This document shows positions 37,501-45,650 of a DNA stretch of 64,000 nt, piece by piece (the stretch's first letter is position 1; every line of letters begins with the position of its first letter). This DNA is from CAVSRC01 sp963750065. GTDB lineage: Bacteria; Pseudomonadota; Alphaproteobacteria; Rhizobiales; Kaistiaceae. Location: assembly GCA_963750065.1 (NCBI GenBank), contig CAVVPK010000019.1, forward strand, positions 186,001 to 250,000, in the 5' to 3' direction. The position numbers and the translations under genes were made by a program. A model generated the notes under the pieces. It was not told where the DNA came from and made no database searches. It saw only the letters and a program-made list of their open reading frames with translations.

Positions 37501-37617
37501 CGGCGCGCCGTTGAAGGTCCACCCATCGAGCGTCACTGTCTGGCGAACGGTCCACTGATCAAGCTCGATCAACCGCTTGCGCAGGCGATCCATTCGCTGT
37601 CGGAGAGTGAGAGACAT
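34564..37617 (-). CDS. Alpha-mannosidase, glycoside hydrolase family 38
   Basis: The 1017-residue protein has the GH38 layout. An N-terminal domain precedes the catalytic barrel starting GHAHIDLAWLWPLDETRRK (His and Asp zinc ligands), with the nucleophile aspartate in CWLPDCFGFS and the FEHDILPGSS-like block RNEFHDILPGSSI. A C-terminal beta-sandwich half follows. There is no signal peptide, so it works in the cytoplasm on imported mannosides. It shares the strand with an upstream ROK regulator 315 bp away; a gene fragment lies between them. Start 37617 (MSLTLRQRMDRL) has a GGAA just upstream. Linkage specificity cannot be told. Confidence 0.93.
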   Translation of the reverse strand: MSLTLRQRMDRLRKRLIELDQWTVRQTVTLDGWTFNGAPIAHGQPWPTREGVVTFRCPPVSVPADWPLEAVRLDLDLGGEGLVRLTYDVDTHAAFAVDPNHQRLHLEGRSFSIDAECVARLPFGVPNHNARLQNAALVWLEIELADFILLMRQVVEAAEVLGNHEAVEPMLSAAEDAFARLDWPSATEDYVGRMQSTAEMQRVWQLPEGLPALPAGLDDEQRASVAAASQFLATQLKALAERYPQQGALAVTGHAHIDLAWLWPLDETRRKANRTFHTVIGLMKRYPDFRFNQSTAQLYAFLEEDDPELFQAIKERVAAGQWEPIGAMWVEPDTNMPTGESFVRQLLYGQRYFERTFGRRHTVCWLPDCFGFSPALPQLLQLAGVKDFFTIKVNWSETNPMPFDLFWWEGLDGSRVLAHTFNNPVGGYNAEISPRASVETWRNFRGKVHAPESLLSFGFGDGGGGPTEEMIARQRQMADFPAVPAMRAVNVQSWFGALHDMASTSELPHWVGEMYLELHRGTLTTQGRTKYLHRRAERALISAEVLASMAALLGAPVAPSLEAHWQIVLRNEFHDILPGSSIREVYQRAEAELSGVVAAGEEAQEEHLSMLVEKLGSAGGKPGLLVVNPDLSPRPLRIVSDADLPGSQKIESGYVLSGSQAVPGLTVAALTGATPASGLTVERNRLENDLVRVELADDGTLSSVFDKRAGREALDGRGNQIWAYVDKPRNWDAWDVEDDYDRNGEEVTASSLEVVEAGPHRAAVRILRKFRSSTVVQTVRLWANSARVEFRTDIDWHDRRILLKARFPLAVRADHATFECAHGVIRRATHRNTSWDQARFEVAAHRFVDLAEHGYGVALLNDGKYGHHALGNELGISLLRSPIYPDPLADEGRQSFTYALYPHEGDWLTGGVLAEAEDLNQPLICRPASLAEERSWTAIDIAGMQLGLSAFKPAEDGSSLILRVYEPAGGRGAVTVAPAKAWSVSGAVDLLEEPAGAADLQILPFKVRSWKIERNGA

Positions 37618-37634
37618 GTTCCTGCTTTTCTTTC

Positions 37635-37890
37635 CTAACCTGCGTAGTCGTGACCGGGGCGCGCGAAGAGACCTCCTTCTTCGATGCCAGGATCCTCGAC
37701 GCGCCCTTCGGCGAGGTTGCGCACCATGCCGGGAGTCCAAAGCGCGCGCGGCGGCACCGCGCCCCATGCCGGCCGGTTCATGCCCTCGTAGCGGTCGAAG
37801 ACCACCGGCGGCCGCGCTTGCTGGCTGGCCCTGGCGGCAAGTTCCGTCTCGCTAAGGGAATCACCGAACCATAGATCCCAGACGAAGCGA
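37635..37890 (-). pseudogene. C-terminal fragment of an unrecognised protein
   Basis: A frame open to the normal-looking stop at 37635 reads plausible protein from about VHRFVWDLWFGDSL onward (~80 residues, including PPVVFDRYEGMNRP and EGGLFARPGHDYAG). It is in a different frame from the ROK gene that ends at 37933, and has no start codon of its own at the point where sensible sequence begins. I do not recognise the family. It looks like the 3' end of a gene deleted when the ROK gene was joined to this locus. Confidence 0.45.
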
Positions 37891-37932
37891 TGGACGCCCT
37901 GGATGCAGCTCCCGCCCCGGGACGCGAGGCAG

Positions 37933-39129
37933 TCAGCCGTGGTTGATTTCGCCGGGCAACGTGGTCGGCTTGTTTCGCTGGGCGGCGTCTGCTCCTGTGC
38001 CTTGGATAACGGCGGGGCCATACCAGCCCGCGGATGGATCGGTTGTGATTGCCGGTGGGGGCAGCAACACGTCAAAGAACGGCATAAGTGCTGCCCCCAC
38101 GGCGATGCCGGCGCCGTCGAAACTCGTCCGCCGGATCGGTGAAATCCACGGCGGGACGACCGGACGAATGGTGGTATCGCCGCGTTCGGCTGATATCTGC
38201 CGTATGAGTTCGTCGACTAGATTGGGGGGTACGTCGCCGCCGACCAGAACGGCGCCCGGGACGAGGAAGCCGGCCGTTGCGACGATAGCGTCTAGAAGAT
38301 GCCCGGCCGCAGTTCGAATCCAGGAACGGATCGGAGGGGTGAGTTCCAACGATCCACTGGCGTGGAGTTCCTTCTGCTGTGCATCGGTCAGGATGGCGCG
38401 CAAGGTATCAAGACCGGCCACGCTGTCGAGCAGGACATGGTCGGGTCCTGTCCGCATGTTGCCAATGCTACCGGCGCGGCCATGCACTCCGGCAATGGGC
38501 TTGCCGCGAAAAATGAAGCCGGCCCTGACCTGATCGCTCATGACGATCAGCATCACGCCACCCTCTATCGCGCCGATGCCGAGCGCGCGTTCGGCGTAGA
38601 GGGCGGCAACACAATCCTTTTCGACACTGATCGGCAGGGCCGCAAGCGTCTTCCGCAGATCTTCCTTCCGCAGCATCTCGGGGTGATCCGTGCCGATTCC
38701 AATACCGAGCACGCGGCAGGTTTCGCCCAAGTCGAAACCGTTGATGACGCGTGCGATCGTCTTGACAGGCGCAGGCCCGACTTTGAAGCGGCGTCTCTGG
38801 CAGATCGTGCCACCAAGATTGAGCACAATTGCCTCGCCGTATTGTCCGTAGATCGCGATGCCAATGCCGTATGCCGCCTCGGGGACGAGGGCGAATTCGG
38901 TCACTGGTGGCCCGCCGCCGCTGACAGGCCGGCGGCGGGCGGAGACAACCCCGTCCTCGCGCAAGCGCCGAAGAATATTGGTGATGCCGGGGCTGGTCAG
39001 GCCGCTCCTCAGAGCCAACTCCGCGCGGGTGAGTGGCCCATCGCGGCGGATGGCCTCAAGTGTCACCCTGAGGTTGTGTTCGCCAATCTGCGGTGGCGTC
39101 CTGGCCGACAGTTTGGGCAGACTGTGCAC
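37933..39129 (-). CDS. ROK-family regulator lacking the zinc-binding motif
   Basis: The 398-residue protein has an N-terminal winged helix (NLRVTLEAIRRDGPLTRAEL, then LRSGLTSPGITNILRRLRED) and a ROK domain with SVEKDCVAALYAERALG and a glycine-rich VLVGGDVPPNL. Where ROK proteins carry H-x(n)-CxCGxxGCxE, this one reads GRAGSIGNMRTGPDHVLLDS with no cysteine, so the zinc site is gone; some ROK repressors are known to lack it. Start is GTG 39129. It is probably the local regulator of the GH38 gene, and a palindrome inside its own promoter suggests autoregulation. Confidence 0.82.
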   Translation of the reverse strand: MHSLPKLSARTPPQIGEHNLRVTLEAIRRDGPLTRAELALRSGLTSPGITNILRRLREDGVVSARRRPVSGGGPPVTEFALVPEAAYGIGIAIYGQYGEAIVLNLGGTICQRRRFKVGPAPVKTIARVINGFDLGETCRVLGIGIGTDHPEMLRKEDLRKTLAALPISVEKDCVAALYAERALGIGAIEGGVMLIVMSDQVRAGFIFRGKPIAGVHGRAGSIGNMRTGPDHVLLDSVAGLDTLRAILTDAQQKELHASGSLELTPPIRSWIRTAAGHLLDAIVATAGFLVPGAVLVGGDVPPNLVDELIRQISAERGDTTIRPVVPPWISPIRRTSFDGAGIAVGAALMPFFDVLLPPPAITTDPSAGWYGPAVIQGTGADAAQRNKPTTLPGEINHG

Positions 39130-39179
39130 GTCGCGTTTCCGCCTTCACACTATTTCCCGTCGGCACACACCTGCCGCGA

Positions 39180-39208
39180 ATCAATACGCTCCAGATCGTA
39201 TTGGTCAA
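39180..39208 (-). promoter_or_regulatory. Promoter with internal palindromic operator upstream of the second ROK gene
   Basis: On the minus strand TTGACC (39208-39203) and ATTGAT (39185-39180) are 17 bp apart. The spacer holds a perfect palindrome with 7-bp arms, CAATACG (39182-39188) and CGTATTG (39197-39203). A repressor bound there would cover both promoter elements. The leader to the GTG is about 45 bases. Confidence 0.6.
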
Positions 39209-39324
39209 TCGTTGACGGCGGCCATTCGGCGTGCCGTCCGGCTTGAATCGGTGCTGACCTGGCGCCGAAGTTTCATCCGGTGGCAATTAGAGCCTCGGCA
39301 GTGGTGCTCCGTTTGCCACGGTCA

Positions 39325-39510
39325 ATTGGTGGGCATAAGCCGCAGACTCACCCTGCGCCTTGCGTGGCTCGCTCCGGACATCATCGACGCCATCGTCAAC
39401 GGCCGCCAGCCGCAGCAACTGACGGCCACCGAGTTGTTCCGTCTGTCCGGACACCTTCCGCTCGGCTGGGCGGACCAGCGGACGCTGATCGGCCTCACGA
39501 CCGACGACGC
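39325..39510 (+). pseudogene. Serine recombinase C-terminal remnant
   Basis: About 60 codons resemble the extreme C-terminus of rhizobial serine recombinases: LTLRLAWLAPDIIDAIVNGR, then QPQQLTATELFRL and LPLGWADQRTLIGL. The catalytic resolvase domain and most of the protein are missing, and the frame runs on past the expected stop into unrelated sequence to 39775. It lies about 280 bp from the tRNA-Gln gene. Confidence 0.6.
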
Positions 39511-39793
39511 TTCCCCACCTGAACCGCCTCAGCCGCCAGACCCGCCTGCGCCACTGTCGTGGCAAAGTTTGACGGTGAGATCGCGCCGCTCCACCAGCCC
39601 GACCACCCAGAGAAAAGTCACCCCCCGAATGGCGCCCGAGAGATATCTCCGGCCGTTGCGCCCCCTTTGCGCCGCACACGCGTCTCTCTGCATAATCGGC
39701 ACCCTCAAGCAGCGCCGAAAAGCCCCGGAACGCGGCCGCAAATTGGGTCGCCGGCAAAGACAAATATCTATTTAATATCATCGGCATAGATGG

Positions 39794-39867
39794 TGGCTGG
39801 GGAACTAGGATTCGAACCTAGACTGGCGGAGTCAGAGTCCGCTGTCCTACCGTTAGACGATTCCCCA
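39794..39867 (-). tRNA. tRNA-Gln (anticodon CTG)
   Basis: A 74-nt cloverleaf with 3' CCA encoded. Acceptor TGGGGAA pairs with TTCCCCA. The anticodon stem GCGGA/TCCGC closes loop CTCTGAC giving anticodon CTG, which reads CAG. The T arm contains GGTTCGAATCC. It is the right boundary of the accessory region. Confidence 0.96.
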
Positions 39868-40224
39868 ACAACATCACTTCGGCGGCATCGGTCACCGTCG
39901 GAATGTGCCAGAAGCACACTGAACCTATAGGCACGGGCCCGGATCGCGTCAACTCTTGGCGCGGCAGACAAACCGGCCCATGCGCCCGCCAGACTCGGCT
40001 GAGGGCAGCCCCTCCCCCGCGGCTCACGCGAATGACGGCCGTTCGCAGCCCAGCGCGCCAATGTGGCGCCGGAATGTGGACTATCCACAGGCTTTGAACT
40101 GGGCTTTTGTGCCAACCGGCGACGAGAATTGATCCAAATCAAAGCTGTAATTGTTCGAATCCTCAACGTGTGAGGTTTCTGTGCGCATTTATTGCGCATC
40201 TGGCTGATAGGGGGGGGCACTGGG
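39868..40224. other. Leader and promoter region of the cco operon
   Basis: About 350 bp between the tRNA and ccoN without a gene. The notable element is the FNR/FixK box at 40129-40142. A G-rich run at about 40209-40217, eight bases before the GTG start of ccoN, serves as ribosome site. Confidence 0.6.
40129..40142 (+). promoter_or_regulatory. Perfect FNR/Anr/FixK box upstream of ccoN
   Basis: TTGATCCAAATCAA matches the TTGAT-N4-ATCAA consensus in all ten specified positions. If the factor activates from -41.5, transcription starts near 40177, 48 bases before the ccoN start. This fits low-oxygen induction of a high-affinity cbb3 oxidase. Confidence 0.85.
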
Positions 40225-41884
40225 GTGGCGCAGCCAATCTCCGTCAAAAAGACATTTACCAGTGGCGAAGCCGGGCTCGTCATCTTCTTCACGGCTCTCG
40301 CACTGGCATCGCTGGTCGTCGCCGGCAAGGCATGGACGACGGCCTATTCCTTCCACGCCATGCTGTTCGCCATCGGCAGCGCCGCGGCGGTGTTCAAGAT
40401 CGTCGAGCGCTACATGGACCGGCCGGCCGAGCTGCCGCCGCAGGAGATCGACGGCAAGCCGAACTACAATTACGGGCCGATCAAGTTCGCCACCGTCGCG
40501 GGCGTCTTCTGGGGTGTCGCCGGCTTCACCATCGGCCTGTGGATTGCACTGGAGCTGGCCTTCCCCGCCTTCAACCTCGACCTGCAGTGGATCAATTTCG
40601 GCCGCCTCAGGCCGCTGCACACCTCCGCCGTGATCTTCGCCTTCGGCGGCAACGTGCTCATCGCCACGTCGCTCTATGTGGTGCAGCGCACCACCCGCGC
40701 CCGCATGGTCGGCGACCTCGCCCCCTGGTTCGTCGTGCTGGGCTACAACTTCTTCATCCTCATCGCCGGCACCGGCTACCTGCTCGGCATCACCCAGTCG
40801 AAGGAATATGCCGAGCCGGAGTGGTATGCCGACCTGTGGCTGGCGATCGTCTGGGTCACCTACCTGCTGGTCTACATGGGCACGCTCTTGCGCCGCAAGG
40901 AGCCGCACATCTATGTCGCCAACTGGTTCTTCCTCGCCTTCATCCTGACCATCGCCGTGCTCCATATCGGCAACAATGCCGCGGTGCCGGTCTCGGTGTT
41001 CTCGTCGAAGTCCTACATCGTCTGGTCGGGCGTGCAGGACGCCATGATCCAGTGGTGGTACGGCCACAACGCGGTCGGCTTCTTCCTCACCGCCGGCTTC
41101 CTCGGCATCATGTACTACTTCATCCCCAAGCGGGCCGAACGGCCGGTCTATTCCTACCGGCTGTCGATCGTCCACTTCTGGGCGCTGATCTTCCTCTACA
41201 TCTGGGCCGGCCCGCACCACCTGCACTACACGGCGTTGCCCGACTGGGCGCAGACGCTTGGCATGACCTTCTCGATCATGCTGTGGATGCCCTCCTGGGG
41301 CGGCATGATCAACGGCCTGATGACGCTGTCGGGCGCCTGGGACAAGCTCAGGACCGATCCGGTGCTGCGCATGATGGTGGTGTCGGTCGCCTTCTACGGC
41401 ATGTCGACCTTCGAGGGGCCGATGATGTCGATCAAGATCGTCAATTCACTGTCGCACTACACCGACTGGACCATCGGCCACGTCCACTCCGGCGCGCTCG
41501 GCTGGGTCGCCTACATCTCGTTCGGCGCGATCTACTGCCTGGTGCCGTGGCTGTGGAACCGCAAGGGGCTCTACTCGCTCCGCCTGGTCAACTGGCACTT
41601 CTGGATATCCAGCCTCGGCATCGTCCTCTACATCACCTCAATGTGGGTGGCGGGTATCCTGCAGGGGCTGATGTGGCGCGCCTACACCTCGCTCGGCTTC
41701 CTCGAATACTCCTTCGTCGAGACCGTGCAGGCGATGCATCCTTTCTACGTCATCCGGGCGCTTGGCGGCTTCCTGTTCATCATCGGCGCGCTGCTGATGG
41801 CCTACAACGTGTGGAAGACCATCACCGTGCCCGAGTTCGGACGCGGTGCCGGCGGCACGTCCCTCCATGATCCCGGCCGAGTGA
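40225..41884 (+). CDS. ccoN: Cytochrome cbb3 oxidase subunit I CcoN (frame broken near the 3' end)
   Basis: The 12-helix catalytic subunit carries low-spin haem b, high-spin haem b3 and CuB, and reduces oxygen at high affinity. Ligand histidines occur in LRPLHTSAV, WWYGHNAVG, AGPHHLHYTALP and TIGHVHSGALG. Start is GTG 40225 (VAQPISVKKTF). In the deposited sequence the frame has no stop before ccoO and runs to 42066. Removing one T from GAGTTCGG at 41833-41840 restores a tail ending ...RPSMIPAE and a stop at 41882-41884, directly followed by the ribosome site of ccoO. The gene is therefore probably intact in the organism, with 552 residues. Confidence 0.93.
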
Positions 41885-41899
41885 AGGGGGGCGCACCAA

Positions 41900-42634
41900 A
41901 TGTCCGTATGGACCAAACACAAGATCCTCGAAACCAACGCCATCTACCTGTTCATCGCGGCGCTGATCGTGATCTCGATCGGCGGCCTGGTCGAGGTCGT
42001 GCCGCTGTTCTACCTGAAGAACACGATCGAGAGCGTCGATGGCGTGCGCCCCTATACGCCGCTTGAGCTGGCCGGCCGCGACATCTATGTGCGCGAAGGC
42101 TGCTACCTCTGCCATTCGCAGATGATCCGGCCGCTGCGCGACGAGGTCGAGCGCTACGGGCATTACTCGCTGGCCGCCGAGTTGATGTACGACCGGCCCT
42201 TCCAGTGGGGCTCGAAGCGCACCGGGCCGGACCTTGCCCGCGTCGGCGGCAAGTATTCGGACGCCTGGCACCGTGACCACCTGCGCAATCCGCGCTCGGT
42301 GGTGCCGGACTCGATCATGCCCAACTACGATTTCCTCGAGGTGACCGACCTCGACTACAGCCATATCGCCGACCGGCTGAAGATCCAGGCCGATCTCGGG
42401 GTGCCGTACACGCCCGAGGACATAACCCTGGCGGTCGCCGACATTCGCGGCCAGGACAATCCCGACAGTCCCGACGCCCAGTCGCTTGTCCAGCGCTATC
42501 CCAAGGCAAACGTCCGCGACTTCGACGGCAATCCCGGCCGCATCACCGAGGCCGACGCGCTCATCGCCTATCTGCAGGTGCTCGGCACCGAAGTCGACTT
42601 CAAGCTCTACAACGACAAAGCCAACATCCGCTGA
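41900..42634 (+). CDS. ccoO: Cytochrome cbb3 oxidase subunit II CcoO
   Basis: The 244-residue monohaem c-type subunit has one N-terminal membrane anchor (about residues 15-38). The haem site is CYLCH at residues 68-72, and the methionine ligand is probably in VVPDSIMPNYDFL. It passes electrons from CcoP to CcoN. AGGGGGG precedes its ATG by eight bases. It is second gene of the cco operon. Confidence 0.97.
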   Translation: MSVWTKHKILETNAIYLFIAALIVISIGGLVEVVPLFYLKNTIESVDGVRPYTPLELAGRDIYVREGCYLCHSQMIRPLRDEVERYGHYSLAAELMYDRPFQWGSKRTGPDLARVGGKYSDAWHRDHLRNPRSVVPDSIMPNYDFLEVTDLDYSHIADRLKIQADLGVPYTPEDITLAVADIRGQDNPDSPDAQSLVQRYPKANVRDFDGNPGRITEADALIAYLQVLGTEVDFKLYNDKANIR

Positions 42635-42647
42635 GGGAGGAGGAACG

Positions 42648-42800
42648 ATGGAAACCTATACCGCCCTCGCCCATTTCGCCCAGTCCTGGGGGCTCATTTA
42701 TTTCTTCGTCGTCTTCGTTGCCGTCGTGATCTTCGTCATGCGGCCATCGCGCAAGAAATACTACGAGGACGCGGCCCACATGCCGCTGCGTGAGGACTGA
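42648..42800 (+). CDS. ccoQ: Cytochrome cbb3 oxidase subunit CcoQ
   Basis: The 50-residue single-span protein (membrane helix about residues 15-33) ends in a charged cytoplasmic tail, RPSRKKYYEDAAHMPLRED, typical of CcoQ/FixQ. It stabilises the association of CcoP with the CcoNO core. GGAGGAGGA lies just upstream. It starts 14 bp after ccoO and ends 3 bp before ccoP. Confidence 0.92.
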   Translation: METYTALAHFAQSWGLIYFFVVFVAVVIFVMRPSRKKYYEDAAHMPLRED

Positions 42801-42802
42801 TC

Positions 42803-43681
42803 ATGGCCGATCACGAACAGCCGAAAGTCGACGACGTCACCGGCGTTTCCACAACTGGCCACGAATGGGACGGGATCAGCGAGCTCAACAATCCGCTGCC
42901 GCGCTGGTGGCTGTGGATCTTCTACGCCTGCATCGCCTTCGCGGTAGGATACTGGGTTCTGTATCCCTCGTGGCCGCTGATCACCAATGCCGCCGGCGGC
43001 ATGTTCGGCTGGCATTCGCGCGAGGCCGTCGTCGAGGACCTCGACGCGCTCAAGGCGAAGCGGGCGCCGATGGTCGCCCAGCTCACCGGCGTGCCGATCG
43101 ACAAGGTGGAGGCCAACGCCGCCCTGTTCGACTTCACGCTCGCCTACGGCCGCGCCGCCTTTGGCGATAACTGCGCCCCCTGCCACGGACCGGGCGGCGG
43201 CGGCGCCAAGGGCTATCCCAACCTGATCGACGACGACTGGCTGTGGGGCGGGTCGCTCGACGCCATCCTGCAGACCGTCTCGCACGGGATACGCAACGAA
43301 AATCCGGACAGCCGCCAGAGCGCCATGCCGGCCTTCGGCAAGGACGGCATTCTGACGGCTGCGCAGATCTACAATGTGGCCTATTATGTCCGCTCGCTGT
43401 CCGGGCTGGCGGTGCCGCAGGATGCCAACCTGGCGGCCGGCAAGCAGATTTTCGTGGAGAATTGCGTGGCCTGCCACGGCGACAACGCCAAGGGCAATCG
43501 CGATTTCGGCGCACCCAACCTGACCGATGCGGTGTGGCTCTACGGCTCCGACCTCAAGGACATCGTCTTCACGATCACCAATGCCCGCAACTCGTCGATG
43601 CCGGATTGGGGCGCCCGCCTCGACCCGACGACAATCAAGGCGCTGGCGGTCTATGTCCATTCGCTCGGCGGAGGCGAATAG
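42803..43681 (+). CDS. ccoP: Cytochrome cbb3 oxidase dihaem subunit CcoP
   Basis: The 292-residue protein has an N-terminal membrane region (about residues 34-65) and two c-type haem domains. The haem sites are CAPCH near residue 123 and CVACH near residue 221, each with a downstream methionine (SAMPAF and SSMPDW). It accepts electrons from the bc1 complex via soluble cytochrome c. It is part of the ccoNOQP structural operon. Confidence 0.97.
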   Translation: MADHEQPKVDDVTGVSTTGHEWDGISELNNPLPRWWLWIFYACIAFAVGYWVLYPSWPLITNAAGGMFGWHSREAVVEDLDALKAKRAPMVAQLTGVPIDKVEANAALFDFTLAYGRAAFGDNCAPCHGPGGGGAKGYPNLIDDDWLWGGSLDAILQTVSHGIRNENPDSRQSAMPAFGKDGILTAAQIYNVAYYVRSLSGLAVPQDANLAAGKQIFVENCVACHGDNAKGNRDFGAPNLTDAVWLYGSDLKDIVFTITNARNSSMPDWGARLDPTTIKALAVYVHSLGGGE

Positions 43682-43686
43682 CGGGA

Positions 43687-45144
43687 ATGAACGTCATCAC
43701 GCCGGCCGGGCCGGCGGGCCAGGACGACGACCAGCCGTTCTATGAGCCGCACCACAAGGTCTATCCGCAGAAGGTGCGCGGACGGTTTCGCCGTACCAAG
43801 TGGCTGGTGCTGCTCATCACGCTCGGCATCTACTACTTCACGCCGTTCATCCGCTGGGACCGCGGGCCGGGCGCGCCCCACCAGGCGGTGCTGCTCGACC
43901 TGCCGGCGCGCAAGTTCTATTTCTTCTTCATCGAGATCTGGCCGCAGGAGGTCTACTACCTCACCGGCCTGCTGGTGCTGGCGGCGCTCTTCCTGTTCCT
44001 TAGCAACGCGGTCGCCGGCCGGATCTGGTGCGGCTATCTGTGCCCGCAGACGGTATGGACCGACCTGTTCCAGGCCATCGAACGGTGGACCGAGGGCGAT
44101 CGCCGCCAGCGCATGAAGGCCGACGCCGGCCCGATGACCGCGAAGCTCGCAGCGCGCAAGGCGCTGAAGCATTTCCTATGGCTGATGACGGCGTGGTGGA
44201 CCGGCGGCGCTTGGGTTCTCTATTTCGGCGACGCGCCGACGATGGTGCGCGATCTTGCCGTTCTTCAGGCGCCGCTTATCGCCTATATCTGGATCGGCAT
44301 CCTCACCTTCACCACCTATTCGCTCGCCGGCTACATGCGGGAGCAGGTGTGCGTCTACATGTGCCCGTGGCCGCGCATCCAGGCGGCACTGACCGACGAG
44401 GACGCCTTCAACGTCAGCTACCGCTTCGACCGCGGCGAGCCGCGGAGGTCGGTCAAGAAGGCCAAGGCGGCGCGCGACCACGGCGACGCGGCCGGCGACT
44501 GCATCGACTGCTATCAGTGCGTCGCCGTCTGCCCGACTGGCGTCGATATCCGCGACGGCGCCAATCTCGGCTGCATCCAGTGCGGTCTGTGTATCGACGC
44601 CTGCGACACGGTGATGGCAAAGCTCGGCCGCCCGACGCGGCTGATCGCCTACGACACCGACGTCAATATAAGGGCGCGCATGCAGGGCGAGCCGGAGACG
44701 ACGCGCATCATGCGCCCGCGCACTCTGCTCTATGCGGCGATCATCCTGGCCGTCAGCGGCCTGATGCTGTGGGGCCTCACCCACCGCGTGGTCACTGGGA
44801 TCAGCGTGATCCACGACCGCAATCCGGAATATGTGGTGCTCTCCGACGGCGGCGTGCGCAACGCTTACATGCTGCGCCTCATCAACAAGCAGACGGACGC
44901 GCGCAGCTTCGCCATATCGGTCGATCTGCCCGGAGCCGCGCTCGACATCGTCGGCGCCGATACGATCGACGGCAGCCAAGTGGCCGAGGTCGGGCCGGAC
45001 CAGACGCGCGAGCTGCGCGCCATCGTCAGCCTCGACCACAGCGCCGCCAACACGCAGCCGATCCGCTTCACCATTACCGACCGCGCCGACGGCAAGACCG
45101 CCAGCGCCACCGACAACTTCCGCGGTCCGGGAGGGACGCAATGA
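43687..45144 (+). CDS. ccoG: cbb3 oxidase assembly protein CcoG (FixG/RdxA)
   Basis: The 485-residue membrane protein has about five helices and polyferredoxin-type Fe-S motifs. WCGYLCPQTVW and VYMCPWPRIQ are the conserved membrane-side cysteines. The two 4Fe-4S clusters are CIDCYQCVAVCPTGVDI and CIQCGLCIDACD. A C-terminal Ig-like domain follows (FixG_C). In Rhodobacter CcoG reduces Cu(II) for cbb3 assembly. The ATG at 43687 is 5 bp after ccoP, and its stop overlaps ccoH (ATGA). Confidence 0.96.
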   Translation: MNVITPAGPAGQDDDQPFYEPHHKVYPQKVRGRFRRTKWLVLLITLGIYYFTPFIRWDRGPGAPHQAVLLDLPARKFYFFFIEIWPQEVYYLTGLLVLAALFLFLSNAVAGRIWCGYLCPQTVWTDLFQAIERWTEGDRRQRMKADAGPMTAKLAARKALKHFLWLMTAWWTGGAWVLYFGDAPTMVRDLAVLQAPLIAYIWIGILTFTTYSLAGYMREQVCVYMCPWPRIQAALTDEDAFNVSYRFDRGEPRRSVKKAKAARDHGDAAGDCIDCYQCVAVCPTGVDIRDGANLGCIQCGLCIDACDTVMAKLGRPTRLIAYDTDVNIRARMQGEPETTRIMRPRTLLYAAIILAVSGLMLWGLTHRVVTGISVIHDRNPEYVVLSDGGVRNAYMLRLINKQTDARSFAISVDLPGAALDIVGADTIDGSQVAEVGPDQTRELRAIVSLDHSAANTQPIRFTITDRADGKTASATDNFRGPGGTQ

Positions 45145-45650
45145 ACCTGCGCCTGCCAGCCATCCGTTTCGCGCCCGCCAAGGAACTGACCGGCCGTCGC
45201 GTCCTGGCCATGCTGATCGCCTTCTTCGGTTTCATCATGGTGGTCAATTTCTTCATGATGCAGGCGGCAATTTCGACCTTCGGCGGCGTCGACACCAAGA
45301 GTTCCTACGAGGCGGGCCGCATGTTCGAGGGCGAGGTGGCCAAGGCCGCGGCGCAAAATGCGCGCGACTGGCAGGTGACCGCGCAATTGACACCGAGCGG
45401 CACTGAACAGGTGCTCTCCGTCGATCTCACCGACGCCAAAGGCGCGCCGGTGACCGGCGTCGCCGTTGAGGCGACGCTCGCCCACCCGGTCGACGAGCGC
45501 AACGATGTGACCGTTGCGCTTGCCGAGACTGATGCCGGCGTCTTCCGCGGACAGGCGGTGGTGCCGGCCGGCGTGTGGGAGCTCCAGTTGCTGGTCGTCA
45601 ACGATGGCCAACAGCTCTTCCGCTCGAAGAACCGCATCATCGTGCCATGA
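45141..45650 (+). CDS. ccoH: cbb3 oxidase assembly protein CcoH (FixH)
   Basis: The 169-residue protein has one membrane helix (about residues 22-45, LIAFFGFIMVVNFFMMQAA) and a periplasmic beta-rich FixH domain. It has the family segment SSYEAGRMFE right after the membrane. CcoH acts with CcoI and CcoG in copper delivery and assembly. It overlaps both neighbours by ATGA, so translation is coupled. Confidence 0.93.
   Translation: MNLRLPAIRFAPAKELTGRRVLAMLIAFFGFIMVVNFFMMQAAISTFGGVDTKSSYEAGRMFEGEVAKAAAQNARDWQVTAQLTPSGTEQVLSVDLTDAKGAPVTGVAVEATLAHPVDERNDVTVALAETDAGVFRGQAVVPAGVWELQLLVVNDGQQLFRSKNRIIVP

Noticed and set aside
39287..39787. 166-codon minus-strand frame next to tRNA-Gln
   Set aside because: Shadow of the serine-recombinase remnant region on the plus strand; no family features.
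41885..42066. C-terminal extension of CcoN into ccoO
   Set aside because: The extension is ccoO read in the wrong frame; deleting one T at 41836 gives a normal CcoN end.
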